This document shows, piece after piece, positions 53,974 through 63,434 of a stretch of DNA of 64,000 nucleotides. The notes under the pieces are model-generated. The model did not search any database. It saw only the letters and a program-made list of their open reading frames with translations, and was not told the DNA's origin. The translations under genes were made by a program, and so were the position numbers. The stretch's first letter is position 1. The number at the start of each line of letters is the position of its first letter. This stretch comes from Achromobacter sp. HZ34 (GTDB lineage: Bacteria > Pseudomonadota > Gammaproteobacteria > Burkholderiales > Burkholderiaceae_B), in the NCBI RefSeq assembly GCF_002209485.1, contig NZ_NJIX01000004.1, forward strand, positions 372,001 through 436,000, given 5' to 3'.

Positions 53974-54915
53974 ATGAACGCATCCGCCGCAACCCTGCCG
54001 GGCCAGGAAGCCTGGGCGCGTATCGCTGACCGAGTCGCCGGCCAACAGTGGCCGGCGTCCACGCTATATGTCGTGGCCACGCCCATCGGCAACCTCGGCG
54101 ACCTCAGCCTGCGTGCCTGGCAAGCCCTGGCGCGCGTCGACGTCATCGCCGCCGAAGACACCCGCGAAAGCCGCGTGCTGCTCGATGCCTGGGGCATCGC
54201 CACGCCCATGATGTCGGCCCACCGCCATAACGAGGCCGAGGCCGCCGGCAACATCGTCGCCCGCCTCGAACAAGGCCAACGGGTGGCCCTGATTTCCGAC
54301 GCCGGCGCACCGGCCGTCAGCGACCCCGGCGCACGCATCGTGCGCGCCGCCCGCGCCGCGGGTTTCGCCGTGGTCCCCGTGCCCGGTCCCAGCGCGGTCA
54401 TCACCGCGCTCATGGGCAGCGGCGTCACCACCGATGAAAATCCGGCCTATGCCTTCGCCGGTTTCCCGCCGACCAAGGCCATGGCGCGCGTGCGCTGGCT
54501 GGAACGCTGGTCGGCCCTGCCGGCGCCGGTCGTGCTGTTCGAATCGCCCCATCGCGTGGCGGCCACGCTGCAGGACATGCTGGCGGTCTGCGGACCGGCG
54601 CGCGAAGTCACCGTGGCGCGCGAGCTGACCAAGCGTTTCGAAGAGATCGCTTCCATGCCCTTGCGCGAGGTGGCGGACTGGATCGTCGCCCAACCGCATC
54701 GCACGCAGGGCGAGTTCGTGCTGATCCTGCATTCGACCGGTGTCGAGCAGGATTCCGATGAAAACGACGCCGCGACGGACGCGCTGCTCGATGCCCTGCT
54801 CGAAGCCCTGTCCGTGCGTGATGCCGCCCGCGTGGCGGCGCGCATCACCGGCCTGCCGCGCGACGTCCTGTACGCCCGCGCGCTCGACCGCAAGCAGCGC
54901 GAAGAGACGGTCTGA
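53974..54915 (+). CDS. rsmI: 16S rRNA (cytidine-1402-2'-O)-methyltransferase
   Basis: A 313-residue TIM-barrel-like SAM methyltransferase of the tetrapyrrole methylase fold. Motifs: LYVVATPIGNLGDLSLRAWQ, AEDTRESRVLL, ISDAGAPAVSDPGARIV, and RELTKRFEEI. It methylates C1402 of 16S rRNA with RsmH. Opposite strand to yraN, 69 bases apart. A 5-base gap to the methyltransferase ogt downstream. Confidence 0.95.
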   Translation: MNASAATLPGQEAWARIADRVAGQQWPASTLYVVATPIGNLGDLSLRAWQALARVDVIAAEDTRESRVLLDAWGIATPMMSAHRHNEAEAAGNIVARLEQGQRVALISDAGAPAVSDPGARIVRAARAAGFAVVPVPGPSAVITALMGSGVTTDENPAYAFAGFPPTKAMARVRWLERWSALPAPVVLFESPHRVAATLQDMLAVCGPAREVTVARELTKRFEEIASMPLREVADWIVAQPHRTQGEFVLILHSTGVEQDSDENDAATDALLDALLEALSVRDAARVAARITGLPRDVLYARALDRKQREETV

Positions 54916-54920
54916 GGTTC

Positions 54921-55505
54921 ATGTCTGCCGTTATCGACACTGATATTTACGCCATCGTTCCCACGCTGGTGGGACCGATGCGCCTGGTCGCGCGCGGAGA
55001 CCAACTGGTGGGCGCGTGGTTCATGGATCCGGGCGATATGGCGGCGGCCGGTTATGGGCCGTCCTATCATCCGGATACGGAAGTGGAGCGCCCCGATCAT
55101 CCTTTCCTGCAGACGGCGGCCGCGCAATTGAGCGACTGGTTCGCCGGCAAGCGGCGCGACTTCGACCTGGATCTGGCGCCGCGCGGGACGCCGTTCCAGC
55201 AGCAGGTCTGGCAGGCCTTGTGTGAACTGCCTTTCGGCACCTTGGTCAGCTATGGCGATCTGGCGCGTACCGTGGGCCGTCCCGCGGCCGTGCGGGCAGT
55301 GGCCCAGGCCGTCGGCCGCAATCCCATCGCGGTCATCATTCCTTGCCATCGCATCGTTGGCAGCGACACGTCCTTGACCGGCTTCGGCGGTGGCCTGGCC
55401 CGCAAACGCACCTTGCTCTCGCACGAAGGCCACACCTACGGCCGCCTGACCGCGACCACGCGGCGCCAGAACACCGATCCGGCACAAGGCACTTTGGCCT
55501 GGTAA
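54921..55505 (+). CDS. ogt: Methylated-DNA-protein-cysteine methyltransferase
   Basis: A 194-residue repair protein that transfers alkyl groups from O6-alkylguanine to its own Cys in one turnover. The acceptor motif is IPCHRIV, Cys at residue 142. The N-terminal half is variable and the C-terminal helix-turn-helix is GTLVSYGDLARTVGRPAAVR. It follows rsmI by 5 bases; GAGGTT precedes its ATG. A C-terminal tail of ~30 residues beyond the fold is Thr/Arg-rich. Confidence 0.93.
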   Translation: MSAVIDTDIYAIVPTLVGPMRLVARGDQLVGAWFMDPGDMAAAGYGPSYHPDTEVERPDHPFLQTAAAQLSDWFAGKRRDFDLDLAPRGTPFQQQVWQALCELPFGTLVSYGDLARTVGRPAAVRAVAQAVGRNPIAVIIPCHRIVGSDTSLTGFGGGLARKRTLLSHEGHTYGRLTATTRRQNTDPAQGTLAW

Positions 55506-55580
55506 AGGCTTAACCCAAGCGCCGGTCTCTAGACAGTCCTTTGTAGCGTCCTGCTCCGGTCACCGCTGTACTGGTCAAGG

Positions 55581-55607
55581 GGCTCTCACTTTGGTGAGAG
55601 ACCTTTT
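55581..55607 (+). terminator. Intrinsic terminator after ogt
   Basis: Stem CTCTCAC / GTGAGAG (55583-55589 and 55594-55600), extended by GG/CC with one bulge, loop TTTG, then TTTT. Placed 76 bases after the ogt stop. Confidence 0.85.
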
Positions 55608-55641
55608 ATGTAGCCCGCCGCTCAGGCCAACGTCGTGCAAA

Positions 55642-56856
55642 TCACCGGGTGATGATGCTGGGCAGGATGCCCGTGCGGTCGGCCACCGATTGCAGGGCGG
55701 CTTCGGCGGAATTGCGGTCGCTGTACGGACCGACATGGACGCGATAAAGATTGCCCGTCTGCGCCACCTGGGCCTGCGGCAAGCCGGCCGCCGCCAACGG
55801 ACCATTGATGCGTGACACCAGCGACTGCGCATTGCCCGCCTGGCTGAACGCCCCCAGCTGCAAATAAACATTCCCCGCCGTCGCAGCGCCGCTGCGCGCC
55901 AAGGCCGGCGGGGGAATGGTTGCAGCCGCGGCGGCGCTCGTGGTCGGCGGCAGGGCGGCCGTCCTGCTCCCGCCCGGTGCCGCTGCAGCGGCCGGCGCCA
56001 AGGGCACTGGAATGGACGCGGACGGCGCGATCACCGGCGCATCGCCCTCGGCCGTGTTCGCCGGGGCAAGCGCTGGCGTAACCGCCGGCGTACCGGCGGC
56101 AACCGCGCCGCCCGCTGCCGCGGCAGCCGCCATCTGACGCGCCTCGGCCGGCAGGATGCGTTCCACCGTCACCTCGCCGCTGCCGGGACCGATGATGCCC
56201 AGCTTGTACGCCGCCACATACGACAAATCCATGATGCGGTTGTCGTGAAACGGCCCGCGGTCATTGACGCGCACGATGATGCTTTTGCCATTGATGGCAC
56301 TGGTCACGCGCGCATAGCTGGGAATGGGCAGCGTCGGATGCGCGGCCGTCATCGCGTACATATCGTAGGACTCGCCGATCGACGTCGAATTGCCATGGAA
56401 TTTCTTGCCGTACCAGGAGGCGATGCCGCGCTGCTTGAACGGGCTGTCGGAGGTATCCGGGACATAGCGCTTGCCGAACACGACATAAGGCCGGTTGGCG
56501 CCGCCGGCGTAAGGCTCGACGCGTGGCACGGCGTCCGGGATGGCTTCGATATTGGCGGGGATGTCGTCGCCCGGACCATCGTTCGAGTAATACCCGCCGC
56601 CGCGCTTATGCCCCGTGCTGGAACAGCCGGCGACCATCATCGCCACCACGATCATCAGGAGCAAAGACCCGACACCGCGCGGCTTCGCCGCATTCGGTCC
56701 CATACGCTGTCGCGACGCCGAACCCTTGAACACCGCGGCGAACCACCGCGAAAAAATCGTCAATCCGCTTCGCGGCCGCGCCGCTTGTGGCCCCGAGTCG
56801 GGTGAGGTCTGACTGTGGTCGGGGGCGGGTAGGGCGCGCGGAAAGCGAAAGATCAT
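55642..56856 (-). CDS. rlpA: Septal-ring lytic transglycosylase RlpA family lipoprotein
   Basis: A double-psi beta-barrel domain (RGIASWYGKKFHGNSTSIGE, then VRVNDRGPFHDNRIMDLSY) and a C-terminal SPOR domain (about the last 75 residues) define RlpA, which cleaves peptidoglycan at the division site. The lipobox VAGC belongs to a signal peptide that starts at MGPNAAKPRG (ATG 56703). The ATG at 56856, which overlaps the rapZ stop by ATGA, would add 51 residues before that signal peptide; I give the longer form but the lipoprotein start at 56703 is as likely. Middle region is Ala/Pro-rich. Confidence 0.88.
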   Translation of the reverse strand: MIFRFPRALPAPDHSQTSPDSGPQAARPRSGLTIFSRWFAAVFKGSASRQRMGPNAAKPRGVGSLLLMIVVAMMVAGCSSTGHKRGGGYYSNDGPGDDIPANIEAIPDAVPRVEPYAGGANRPYVVFGKRYVPDTSDSPFKQRGIASWYGKKFHGNSTSIGESYDMYAMTAAHPTLPIPSYARVTSAINGKSIIVRVNDRGPFHDNRIMDLSYVAAYKLGIIGPGSGEVTVERILPAEARQMAAAAAAGGAVAAGTPAVTPALAPANTAEGDAPVIAPSASIPVPLAPAAAAAPGGSRTAALPPTTSAAAAATIPPPALARSGAATAGNVYLQLGAFSQAGNAQSLVSRINGPLAAAGLPQAQVAQTGNLYRVHVGPYSDRNSAEAALQSVADRTGILPSIITR

Positions 56857-57725
56857 GCGTGTTCTTCGGGTAATTGCCTGCGATGTCTCACTAATAGAGG
56901 GGCGTGATCGCTGAAACGTTCCTTCAGCTGCTCGACAATATAAACCGAACGGTGCTGGCCACCGGTGCAACCGATTCCTACAGTTAGATAGCTACGCGTA
57001 TCTTGGGCATAGCGCGGCAACCACTTGTGGATGAAGCTGCTGATGTCCTCGATCATCTGGCCGACCGCTTCGAAGCTGGCCAGATACGCGGCCACCGGGG
57101 CATCGCGGCCGGTCAAGGGACGCAGCGCCGGGTCGTAATAAGGATTCGGCAGGCAGCGGACGTCGAACACCAGGTCGGCGTCGCGCGGTACGCCATGCTT
57201 GAAGGCGAAGGACTCGAAAGTCAGCAGGATGGCCTGGCGGTCCACCTGTACCAGATCGCGGATCCAGGCGCGCAGCTGGCCGGGCGTCAGCGATGAGGTA
57301 TCGATGACGTGTTCCTGGTCGCGCAAGGGCGCCAGCAGTTCACGTTCGAGCTCGATGCAGTCCAGCAGCGAAGGGGTCTTGCCGTTGCGTTGCAGACGCT
57401 CCGTCAACGGATGGCGGCGGCGCGATTCGGAATAGCGCTGCACCAGGGTGTCGGTATTGGCGTCGAGGAACACGACCCGCAGGCTGGTCCCCATCGTGCG
57501 CAGCGTGTTGATGGCAGCAGGCAGTTCGGCCAGTTCGCCAGGCGAGCGCACATCGATCGCGACGGCTACCCGTTCCATGCGGTCATCGCGCGCGCTGGCG
57601 ATGAAGTCCGCGAGGAAGCGCACGGGCAGATTGTCGACGCATGTATATCCGGAGTCTTCCAGCAGGCGCAGAGCGACCGATTTGCCGGAGCCGGAAATGC
57701 CGGTAATTAGAACGACTCTCAACAT
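56853..57725 (-). CDS. rapZ: RNase adapter protein RapZ
   Basis: A 290-residue protein with P-loop GISGSGKS (residues 8-15) and the C-terminal block LTVGIGCTGGQHRSVYIVEQ. In E. coli it guides RNase E to the GlmZ sRNA to control amino-sugar synthesis; in other bacteria it links to PTS regulation. It normally sits beside hprK/ptsN; here two plus-strand cytochrome genes lie between. rlpA follows with a 4-base overlap. Confidence 0.95.
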   Translation of the reverse strand: MLRVVLITGISGSGKSVALRLLEDSGYTCVDNLPVRFLADFIASARDDRMERVAVAIDVRSPGELAELPAAINTLRTMGTSLRVVFLDANTDTLVQRYSESRRRHPLTERLQRNGKTPSLLDCIELERELLAPLRDQEHVIDTSSLTPGQLRAWIRDLVQVDRQAILLTFESFAFKHGVPRDADLVFDVRCLPNPYYDPALRPLTGRDAPVAAYLASFEAVGQMIEDISSFIHKWLPRYAQDTRSYLTVGIGCTGGQHRSVYIVEQLKERFSDHAPLLVRHRRQLPEEHA

Positions 57726-57921
57726 AGTGGATACGATTGTTGCACAAAATAGCTGGATAAATATGGCAGGTCTTATAGATGTGCGGCAAGTGTGCGGATG
57801 GAGGAGGGGTTCGGGGCCGCGCCGTCAGCGTGCGTTGCGCGTATCTGCTATGGTCTTGCCTGGCGCGCGCCCGGACTGGGCTGCCCGCCGGGTTTGTTGC
57901 ATCGCACTCCTTTTTCCAATA

Positions 57922-58899
57922 ATGAATAGGTGCGTGACCGTGTCGTCGAATTGCATCTTTCCATCATGGGCGGGGCCTGCCCGCCGTAAGCCTGCGCGGC
58001 GTTGTCGGCTTGCGTTGGCCAGTTTCCTGTTCACCCTTGCCTTTGCCTTTACTGCCCCCGGCCATGCGCAGCCTAGTGCGACGTCAACTGGAGCGTCGAC
58101 TGGAACGGCATCAGCGCCAGTAGCGCCGCCTCCGGCACCGTCGCCTGCAACGGCGTCGCCGGCGGCAACGTCTCCTGGCGCCACGTTGGAGCCCAACACC
58201 ATGCAGGCGCGCCTGGCGGCCTGTACGGCCTGCCATGGGGAGCAGGGCAGGGCCGGCGCTGACGGCTACTACCCGCGCCTGGCGGGCAAGCCGCGCGACT
58301 ACCTGTATCACCAGCTCCTGAATTTCCGCGACGGCCGGCGCCAATACCAACCCATGGCGCATCTGCTGCGCGATCTGCCCGACGCTTATCTGCGCGACAT
58401 CGCCACCTGGTTTTCCGACCAGCATCCGCCTTATCCCGCTCCCACCGCGACGTCGACCGACGCCGCGCAACTGGCGCGCGGCAATCAGCTCGTGCTGCGG
58501 GGCGATACGGCGCGCAAGCTGCCGGCGTGCAGCGCCTGTCATGGCGCCGCGCTGAGCGGCGTGCTGCCGGCCATTCCCGGCCTGCTGGGCCTGCCACGCG
58601 ATTACATCGGCGCCCAGATCGGTAGTTGGCAGAGCGGCCTGCGCCATGCCGCGGCCCCGGACTGCATGGCCGACATCGCGCGCCGGCTCGAACCCGCCGA
58701 CATCGCGGCCGTGGCGGCCTGGTTATCCGCCCAACCGGTTCCTCGAGGGATCCCGCCACTAGGCGACGCTGGCCCGGCGCAAAGCAGTGGCGCCGTTCCA
58801 GCAGGCACGCTCGTGGCGGCGGATTCGGGCTACCGTCCTGCCCCGGCGGGCAGTCTGACCCTGCCGGTCCAATGCGGCAGCCAGGAGAACGTGCAATGA
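57922..58899 (+). CDS. Di-haem cytochrome c, exported
   Basis: A 325-residue protein with a long basic N-terminus, hydrophobic stretch and signal cleavage near AQA (about residue 49), then a Thr/Ala/Pro-rich linker. Two c-type haem sites are visible: CTACH and CSACH, each followed by a typical distal Met region. Likely periplasmic electron carrier. The ATG at 57922 has CTCC-type sequence, no good ribosome site; a later GTG could start it. It overlaps the next cytochrome gene by 4 bases. Confidence 0.85.
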   Translation: MNRCVTVSSNCIFPSWAGPARRKPARRCRLALASFLFTLAFAFTAPGHAQPSATSTGASTGTASAPVAPPPAPSPATASPAATSPGATLEPNTMQARLAACTACHGEQGRAGADGYYPRLAGKPRDYLYHQLLNFRDGRRQYQPMAHLLRDLPDAYLRDIATWFSDQHPPYPAPTATSTDAAQLARGNQLVLRGDTARKLPACSACHGAALSGVLPAIPGLLGLPRDYIGAQIGSWQSGLRHAAAPDCMADIARRLEPADIAAVAAWLSAQPVPRGIPPLGDAGPAQSSGAVPAGTLVAADSGYRPAPAGSLTLPVQCGSQENVQ

Positions 58900-60308
58900 G
58901 CCGGGCAACATGGCGGCATATCGTGGCCCGGACGGTGACGGTGCTGGTGCTGTTGGTGGTCGTTGCCGGCGGCGTGTTGTATTGGATGGGTACGCGTGAA
59001 GACGAGCCCACGCGGACGGCCACCGTGCCCCTCGCGGACCCCGCTCAGCGCGTGGCCTATGGCGCCTACCTCGCCCGCATCGGCGACTGCGCGGCGTGCC
59101 ACACCGCGCGTGGCGGCGCGTCCTATGCCGGCGGCGCGGCTATCCCCAGCCCGTTCGGCACATTCTACGGACCCAACATCACCCCGGACCTGCAGACCGG
59201 CATCGGCGACTGGTCCGCCGATGATTTCTGGCGGGCGCTGCATCATGGCAAGCGGCCTGACGGCCAGCTGCTGTACCCCGCCTTCCCCTACACGGAATAC
59301 ACCCACGTCACGCGCACCGATGCCGACGCCTTGTACGCCTACTTGCGCAGCCTGCCCGCGGTGCGCCAGGAAAACCGCCCGCACGAGCTAGCTTTCCCCT
59401 ACGATCAACGCTACCTGCTGGCCTTCTGGCGTGCGCTCCATTTCAAACCCGTCGCAGGAGCGGATTCCGGTGCGATCGCGCCGCCGGCCGCCGACTCCAG
59501 TGCCGCTGCCTTTGATTCGAATGCGGCTGGAATTGCCCGGTCCGGCACGGTGGCTGCCGGCGGGGTGCCTGCGCAGGACGCCGCGGCCGCCAGTTCGCCC
59601 CAGGCCAGTGTCATCCGTGGCCGCTATCTGGTCGAAGGCCTGGGCCATTGCGTGGCCTGCCACGCGCCGCGCAATGCTTTGGGCGCGACCACGGGCACAG
59701 GCTTGCCCGGCGGCGAAATCCCGGGCCTTGGCTGGTATGGCCCGTCCCTGCACGCGGGTCCGGCGGCAGATGGGTCGGCCCCAGGCCTGGCGCAATGGAC
59801 GGCAGCCGACATCGCCGCGCTGCTGCGTGATGGCGTGTCGCCCCATGGCAGCGCCAGCGGTCCCATGGCCGAGGTGGTCACGGGCGGCACGCAGTATCTG
59901 CGTCCAGCCGACGCCCTGGCCATCGCTGATTACCTGAAGTCACTACCCGCCGCGGCCGTGCCCAATGCGCCGCCGCCGGGGCGCGCCACGCTGCAACGGG
60001 GGGAGAAACTCTACGGTACGTATTGCGTCGCCTGTCACCAGAGCCAGGGCGAAGGTCGGCCCCCTGCCTGGCCGCCGCTGGCAGGCAATATCAGCGTTAC
60101 CGCGCCATCGCCGCAGAATGCCATCCGCGTCGTGTTGCAAGGTGGCTTCGCGCCCGCCACGGCCGCGAATCCGCAGCCGCATGGCATGCCGCCTTTCGGC
60201 CAGGTGATGAATGACGATGATGTGGCGGCGGTCGTCAGCTACATCCGCAACCAATGGGGCAACCAGGCCGGCGGCGTCACCGCCTTGCAAGTCAAGCGCG
60301 CCCGCTGA
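58896..60308 (+). CDS. Tri-haem cytochrome c, membrane-anchored
   Basis: A 470-residue protein: membrane helix at about residues 13-32 as anchor, then three haem sites CAACH, CVACH and CVACH. The layout matches the cytochrome subunit of membrane alcohol or gluconate/2-ketogluconate dehydrogenases (AdhB-like). A ~50-residue low-complexity linker with Ala/Ser/Asp lies between the first and second haem domains. The ATG overlaps the upstream stop (ATGA). No dehydrogenase subunit is nearby, so the electron donor is unknown. Confidence 0.88.
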   Translation: MSRATWRHIVARTVTVLVLLVVVAGGVLYWMGTREDEPTRTATVPLADPAQRVAYGAYLARIGDCAACHTARGGASYAGGAAIPSPFGTFYGPNITPDLQTGIGDWSADDFWRALHHGKRPDGQLLYPAFPYTEYTHVTRTDADALYAYLRSLPAVRQENRPHELAFPYDQRYLLAFWRALHFKPVAGADSGAIAPPAADSSAAAFDSNAAGIARSGTVAAGGVPAQDAAAASSPQASVIRGRYLVEGLGHCVACHAPRNALGATTGTGLPGGEIPGLGWYGPSLHAGPAADGSAPGLAQWTAADIAALLRDGVSPHGSASGPMAEVVTGGTQYLRPADALAIADYLKSLPAAAVPNAPPPGRATLQRGEKLYGTYCVACHQSQGEGRPPAWPPLAGNISVTAPSPQNAIRVVLQGGFAPATAANPQPHGMPPFGQVMNDDDVAAVVSYIRNQWGNQAGGVTALQVKRAR

Positions 60309-60317
60309 ACGCAGGCC

Positions 60318-61247
60318 TTACTTGCTGCTTTGCAGGATCGCCATGGCCTGGCGTTCCATGAATTCGCCCAAGGTATCGATGCCGCGCAGCTTCAGGATGG
60401 TGTTGCGCACCGCCGCTTCCACCAGTACCGCCAGGTTACGGCCCGCTGCCACTTGCAGCATGACCTTGCGTATCGGCAGGCCCAGCATGTCCTGGGTGAT
60501 GTCCTGCAGCGGCAGGCGTTCGAACTTGTCCTGCGCCGTCGCGCGCACCAGGTGCACGATCAGCTTCAGGCGCATCTTGCGCCGTACCGACGTCTCGCCG
60601 AAGATGGTGCGAATATCCAGCAAGCCCAGCCCACGCACTTCCAGCAGGTTCTGCAGCAAGGACGGACAGTGGCCTTCGATCATGTTCGGTGCAGTGCGTG
60701 ACAACTCCACCGCATCGTCGGCCACCAGGCCGTGGCCGCGCGAAATCAGTTCCAGCGCCAGTTCGCTCTTGCCCAGCCCTGATTCGCCGGTAATCAGCAC
60801 GCCCAACCCCAGCACGTCCAGGAAGACGCCGTGCACCGTTGTGGTGGGCGCCAGCTTCTTGCCCAGGTAGATCCGCAGCAAGTCGATCAATTGCGCGGCG
60901 GCCACCGGCGTACCCAGCAGTGGCACCTGATGCTGCTCGCACTGGTCGATCAAATCCTGCGGCGGCGTCAGACCGTCGGCCAGCAGGATCGCCGGCACGC
61001 CGCCGATCAGCAGCTCGTCCATGTGGTGCATGCGGCGGCGCAGATCGAAGCGCTGGTAGTAAGCCAGTTCTTCCTGGCCGAACACCTGGATACGCGAGGG
61101 GTGGATGAGGTTGAGGTGGCCGACCAGGTCGGCGGCAGCCATGCCGTCGTCGGGGATCACGCGCTCGGCGGCGCCTTGCCCCGCGATCCAATTGAAGGGG
61201 ATTTTGTCGGCGTTGTCGTCGACCAGTTCCTGGACGGTAAGCAGCAT
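60318..61247 (-). CDS. hprK: HPr kinase/phosphorylase
   Basis: A 309-residue bifunctional enzyme that phosphorylates HPr on Ser and reverses it. P-loop GESGLGKS at 154-161 with the essential His near 139 (VHGVFLD); the signature after it contains [15 protein letters not shown]. Betaproteobacteria often have it with ptsN as a regulatory, non-transporting PTS. It follows ptsN by 16 bases. Confidence 0.95.
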   Translation of the reverse strand: MLLTVQELVDDNADKIPFNWIAGQGAAERVIPDDGMAAADLVGHLNLIHPSRIQVFGQEELAYYQRFDLRRRMHHMDELLIGGVPAILLADGLTPPQDLIDQCEQHQVPLLGTPVAAAQLIDLLRIYLGKKLAPTTTVHGVFLDVLGLGVLITGESGLGKSELALELISRGHGLVADDAVELSRTAPNMIEGHCPSLLQNLLEVRGLGLLDIRTIFGETSVRRKMRLKLIVHLVRATAQDKFERLPLQDITQDMLGLPIRKVMLQVAAGRNLAVLVEAAVRNTILKLRGIDTLGEFMERQAMAILQSSK

Positions 61248-61263
61248 GGCGGTATCGAAGGGG

Positions 61264-61719
61264 TCAGAGTTTGCCCGTCGTCAGCATGCGATGCACTGCA
61301 GCCGGATCGGTTTCGGTATGAAGCGCTTCGCGCAGCGGCTTATTGGACATCAATTGCGCCAGTTCCGCGAGTATGTCCAGGTGTTGTTGCGTGGCCGCCT
61401 CGGGCACCAGCAACACCAGCAGCAATGTCACCGGCTGGCTGTCCGGCGAATCGAACGCCACCGGTTGCGCCAGCCGGATGAACGCGGCAACCGCCTGCTC
61501 AAGGCTCTTGACGCGGCCATGCGGCACCGCCACGCCCTGGCCCAGACCGGTCGAGCCCAGGCGTTCGCGTGCGAACAGACTATCGAAGACGGTGGCGCGA
61601 GCCAGGCCGTTATTGTTTTCGAATAGCAGGCCCGCTTGCTCGAATGCGCGTTTCTTACTGGTGGCCAGTAGATCCAGCACGACGTTGCCCGCGGGCAGAA
61701 TACGGGACAAATGGTTCAT
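61264..61719 (-). CDS. ptsN: Nitrogen-regulatory PTS EIIA
   Basis: A 151-residue EIIA-Ntr protein. The phospho-acceptor is His67 in GVAVPHGRV. It couples nitrogen/carbon and potassium signals to targets rather than moving sugar. It precedes hprK in one transcription unit; its upstream region holds several stem-loops. Confidence 0.93.
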   Translation of the reverse strand: MNHLSRILPAGNVVLDLLATSKKRAFEQAGLLFENNNGLARATVFDSLFARERLGSTGLGQGVAVPHGRVKSLEQAVAAFIRLAQPVAFDSPDSQPVTLLLVLLVPEAATQQHLDILAELAQLMSNKPLREALHTETDPAAVHRMLTTGKL

Positions 61720-62022
61720 TTTGCGGATTATAGGGGCGATTGCGGCGCCGCAAAAATTCCCCCCGGCGGGATACAGGCACAGGCAGGGACGGGCGCATCA
61801 CACAAGGCGGTGTGGGCGTGGCGGGTAAGAGTGGGAATTTCATGGAGGGGGCCGTGATGAGGAGATTTGGCTCATCAGGCACCGATGTGCCCCGGAACTG
61901 CAAAGGCGGGGACATCGGCGACTTACTCTGGTAGCAGGCCTTGCACCTGCTTCGTGGTTCCCTGGCCGCAGGCCGGGAAATCAGCTCGGATTACGAGTGT
62001 TTGTGAGGCGCGGTGCGGGCAA
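61720..62022. other. Structured intergenic region upstream of ptsN
   Basis: A 303-base gap between hpf and ptsN (both minus). Four successive inverted repeats: TGATGAG/CTCATCA (61855-61861, 61871-61877), CCGATGTGCCCCG/CGGGGACATCGG (61882-61894, 61907-61918, one bulge), AGCAGG/CCTGCT (61933-61938, 61946-61951) and CCTGGCC/GGCCGGG (61961-61967, 61971-61977, one wobble). No credible ORF. It may be a structured ptsN leader or a small RNA. Confidence 0.5.
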
Positions 62023-62346
62023 TCAAGCCGCTAATGGTTGTCGCTTCACAGACTCGTTATCGTGGCTTTGCACTTTGTCCTTGTGCTTGATGACCTGACG
62101 GTCGATTTTGTCGGCTAGCAAGTCGATGGCCGCATACAGGTTCTCGTCCTGGGCCTCGCAGTGGATGTCCTTGCCGCGTAATCGCATGGTGATTTCCGCG
62201 CAATGACGCAGAGGTTCAACCGAAAGCATGACTTGGGTATCGATGACATGATCGAAATGCCGGAGTACTCGCGCCAGCTTGTTGACTACATATTCCCGGA
62301 GAGCCGGGGTGACGTCGAGATGACGACCGCAGATGCTCAGATTCAT
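62023..62346 (-). CDS. hpf: Ribosome hibernation promoting factor
   Basis: A 107-residue protein that binds the 30S decoding centre and makes inactive 100S ribosomes in stationary phase (short-type HPF; E. coli 95). The start [20 protein letters not shown] and the block [20 protein letters not shown] are typical. AAGGAGA precedes the ATG; an in-frame ATG seven codons earlier would put it outside the family start. Lies between lptB and ptsN without rpoN. Confidence 0.94.
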   Translation of the reverse strand: MNLSICGRHLDVTPALREYVVNKLARVLRHFDHVIDTQVMLSVEPLRHCAEITMRLRGKDIHCEAQDENLYAAIDLLADKIDRQVIKHKDKVQSHDNESVKRQPLAA

Positions 62347-62541
62347 AGTGCAATCTCCTTCTGCCAAAAAACACAGGGGTGCGCGGTATGCGCGTTCAAT
62401 GCGTGGGAAATCTCCTCTGGAAAGTGGTGGACCGTCATCCTAGTGTAATGACTCTGGGTCTTAATTCAAGGCCCTGGGGGCCCGATCAACGAGCTTTTAC
62501 AAGCCTAGTCCCCAGTTACACCACGGTTGACCACCGGTCGG

Positions 62542-63330
62542 TTACATCCGGAAGTGCTCGCCCAGGTACACGCGCCGCACGGCGGGATCGCTGATGATGT
62601 CTTCCGGATTGCCATCGGTCAGCACTTTGCCTTCGCTGATGATGTAGGCGCGGTCGCAGATGCCCAGGGTCTCGCGCACGTTGTGGTCGGTGATCAGCAC
62701 GCCGATGCCGCGGCTCTTGAGAAAGCGCACGATGCGCTGGATTTCGATCACCGCGATCGGATCCACGCCGGCGAAGGGTTCGTCCAGCAGGATGAAGCGC
62801 GGGCTGGTGGCCAGGGCGCGGGCGATTTCCACGCGGCGGCGCTCGCCGCCCGACAGGGAAATGGCCGTATTTTTGCGAATATGGCCGATTTGCAGCTCAT
62901 CGAGCAGCAATTCCAGGTTTTCGTTGATCTTGGCGTTGGATATCGAGCGGCCGTTCTCGTCGATCTGCAATTCCAGCACCGCCCGGATATTCTGCTCTAC
63001 CGTCAGGCGCCGGAACACCGAGGCGTCCTGGGGCAAATAGGACACTCCCAGCCGCGCGCGCTTGTGGATGGGCAGCGCGGTGATGTTGAGATCCTCGATT
63101 TCGATACGGCCGGCATCGGCCGGCACCAGCCCCACGATCATGTAGAAACTGGTCGTCTTGCCGGCGCCGTTGGGGCCCAGCAGGCCCACCACCTCGCCGC
63201 TCGACACCGACAGTGACACGTCCTGCACCACGGTGCGGCCGTTATACGTCTTGCGCAGGCCGGTCGCCCGCAGTTGGCTGGGCGGTCCCACCGGCTTGGC
63301 GGATTTGCTGGAAGAGGCGTCAGTGATCAT
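62542..63330 (-). CDS. lptB: Lipopolysaccharide export ATP-binding protein
   Basis: A 262-residue ABC ATPase that powers LPS extraction with LptFG. Walker A GPNGAGKT, signature [16 protein letters not shown], Walker [13 protein letters not shown] and the H-loop in [11 protein letters not shown]. The N-terminal ~20 residues before SQLRATGL are an extension. Directly downstream of lptA. Confidence 0.96.
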   Translation of the reverse strand: MITDASSSKSAKPVGPPSQLRATGLRKTYNGRTVVQDVSLSVSSGEVVGLLGPNGAGKTTSFYMIVGLVPADAGRIEIEDLNITALPIHKRARLGVSYLPQDASVFRRLTVEQNIRAVLELQIDENGRSISNAKINENLELLLDELQIGHIRKNTAISLSGGERRRVEIARALATSPRFILLDEPFAGVDPIAVIEIQRIVRFLKSRGIGVLITDHNVRETLGICDRAYIISEGKVLTDGNPEDIISDPAVRRVYLGEHFRM

Positions 63331-63434
63331 CGTGGACTGGGTAGGGGGCGTACGGCCCGCGCGCGGTCGTGAGGTCAGGACAGCGGCGGGATGAGACGGT
63401 ATTCAGTGCTGGTATGTGGCGGGAAGGCCTGGGA

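Noticed and set aside
61740-61934. A small plus-strand ORF upstream of ptsN
   Set aside because: It runs through the stem-loop region, has no convincing ribosome site or family resemblance, and is better explained as structured non-coding DNA.
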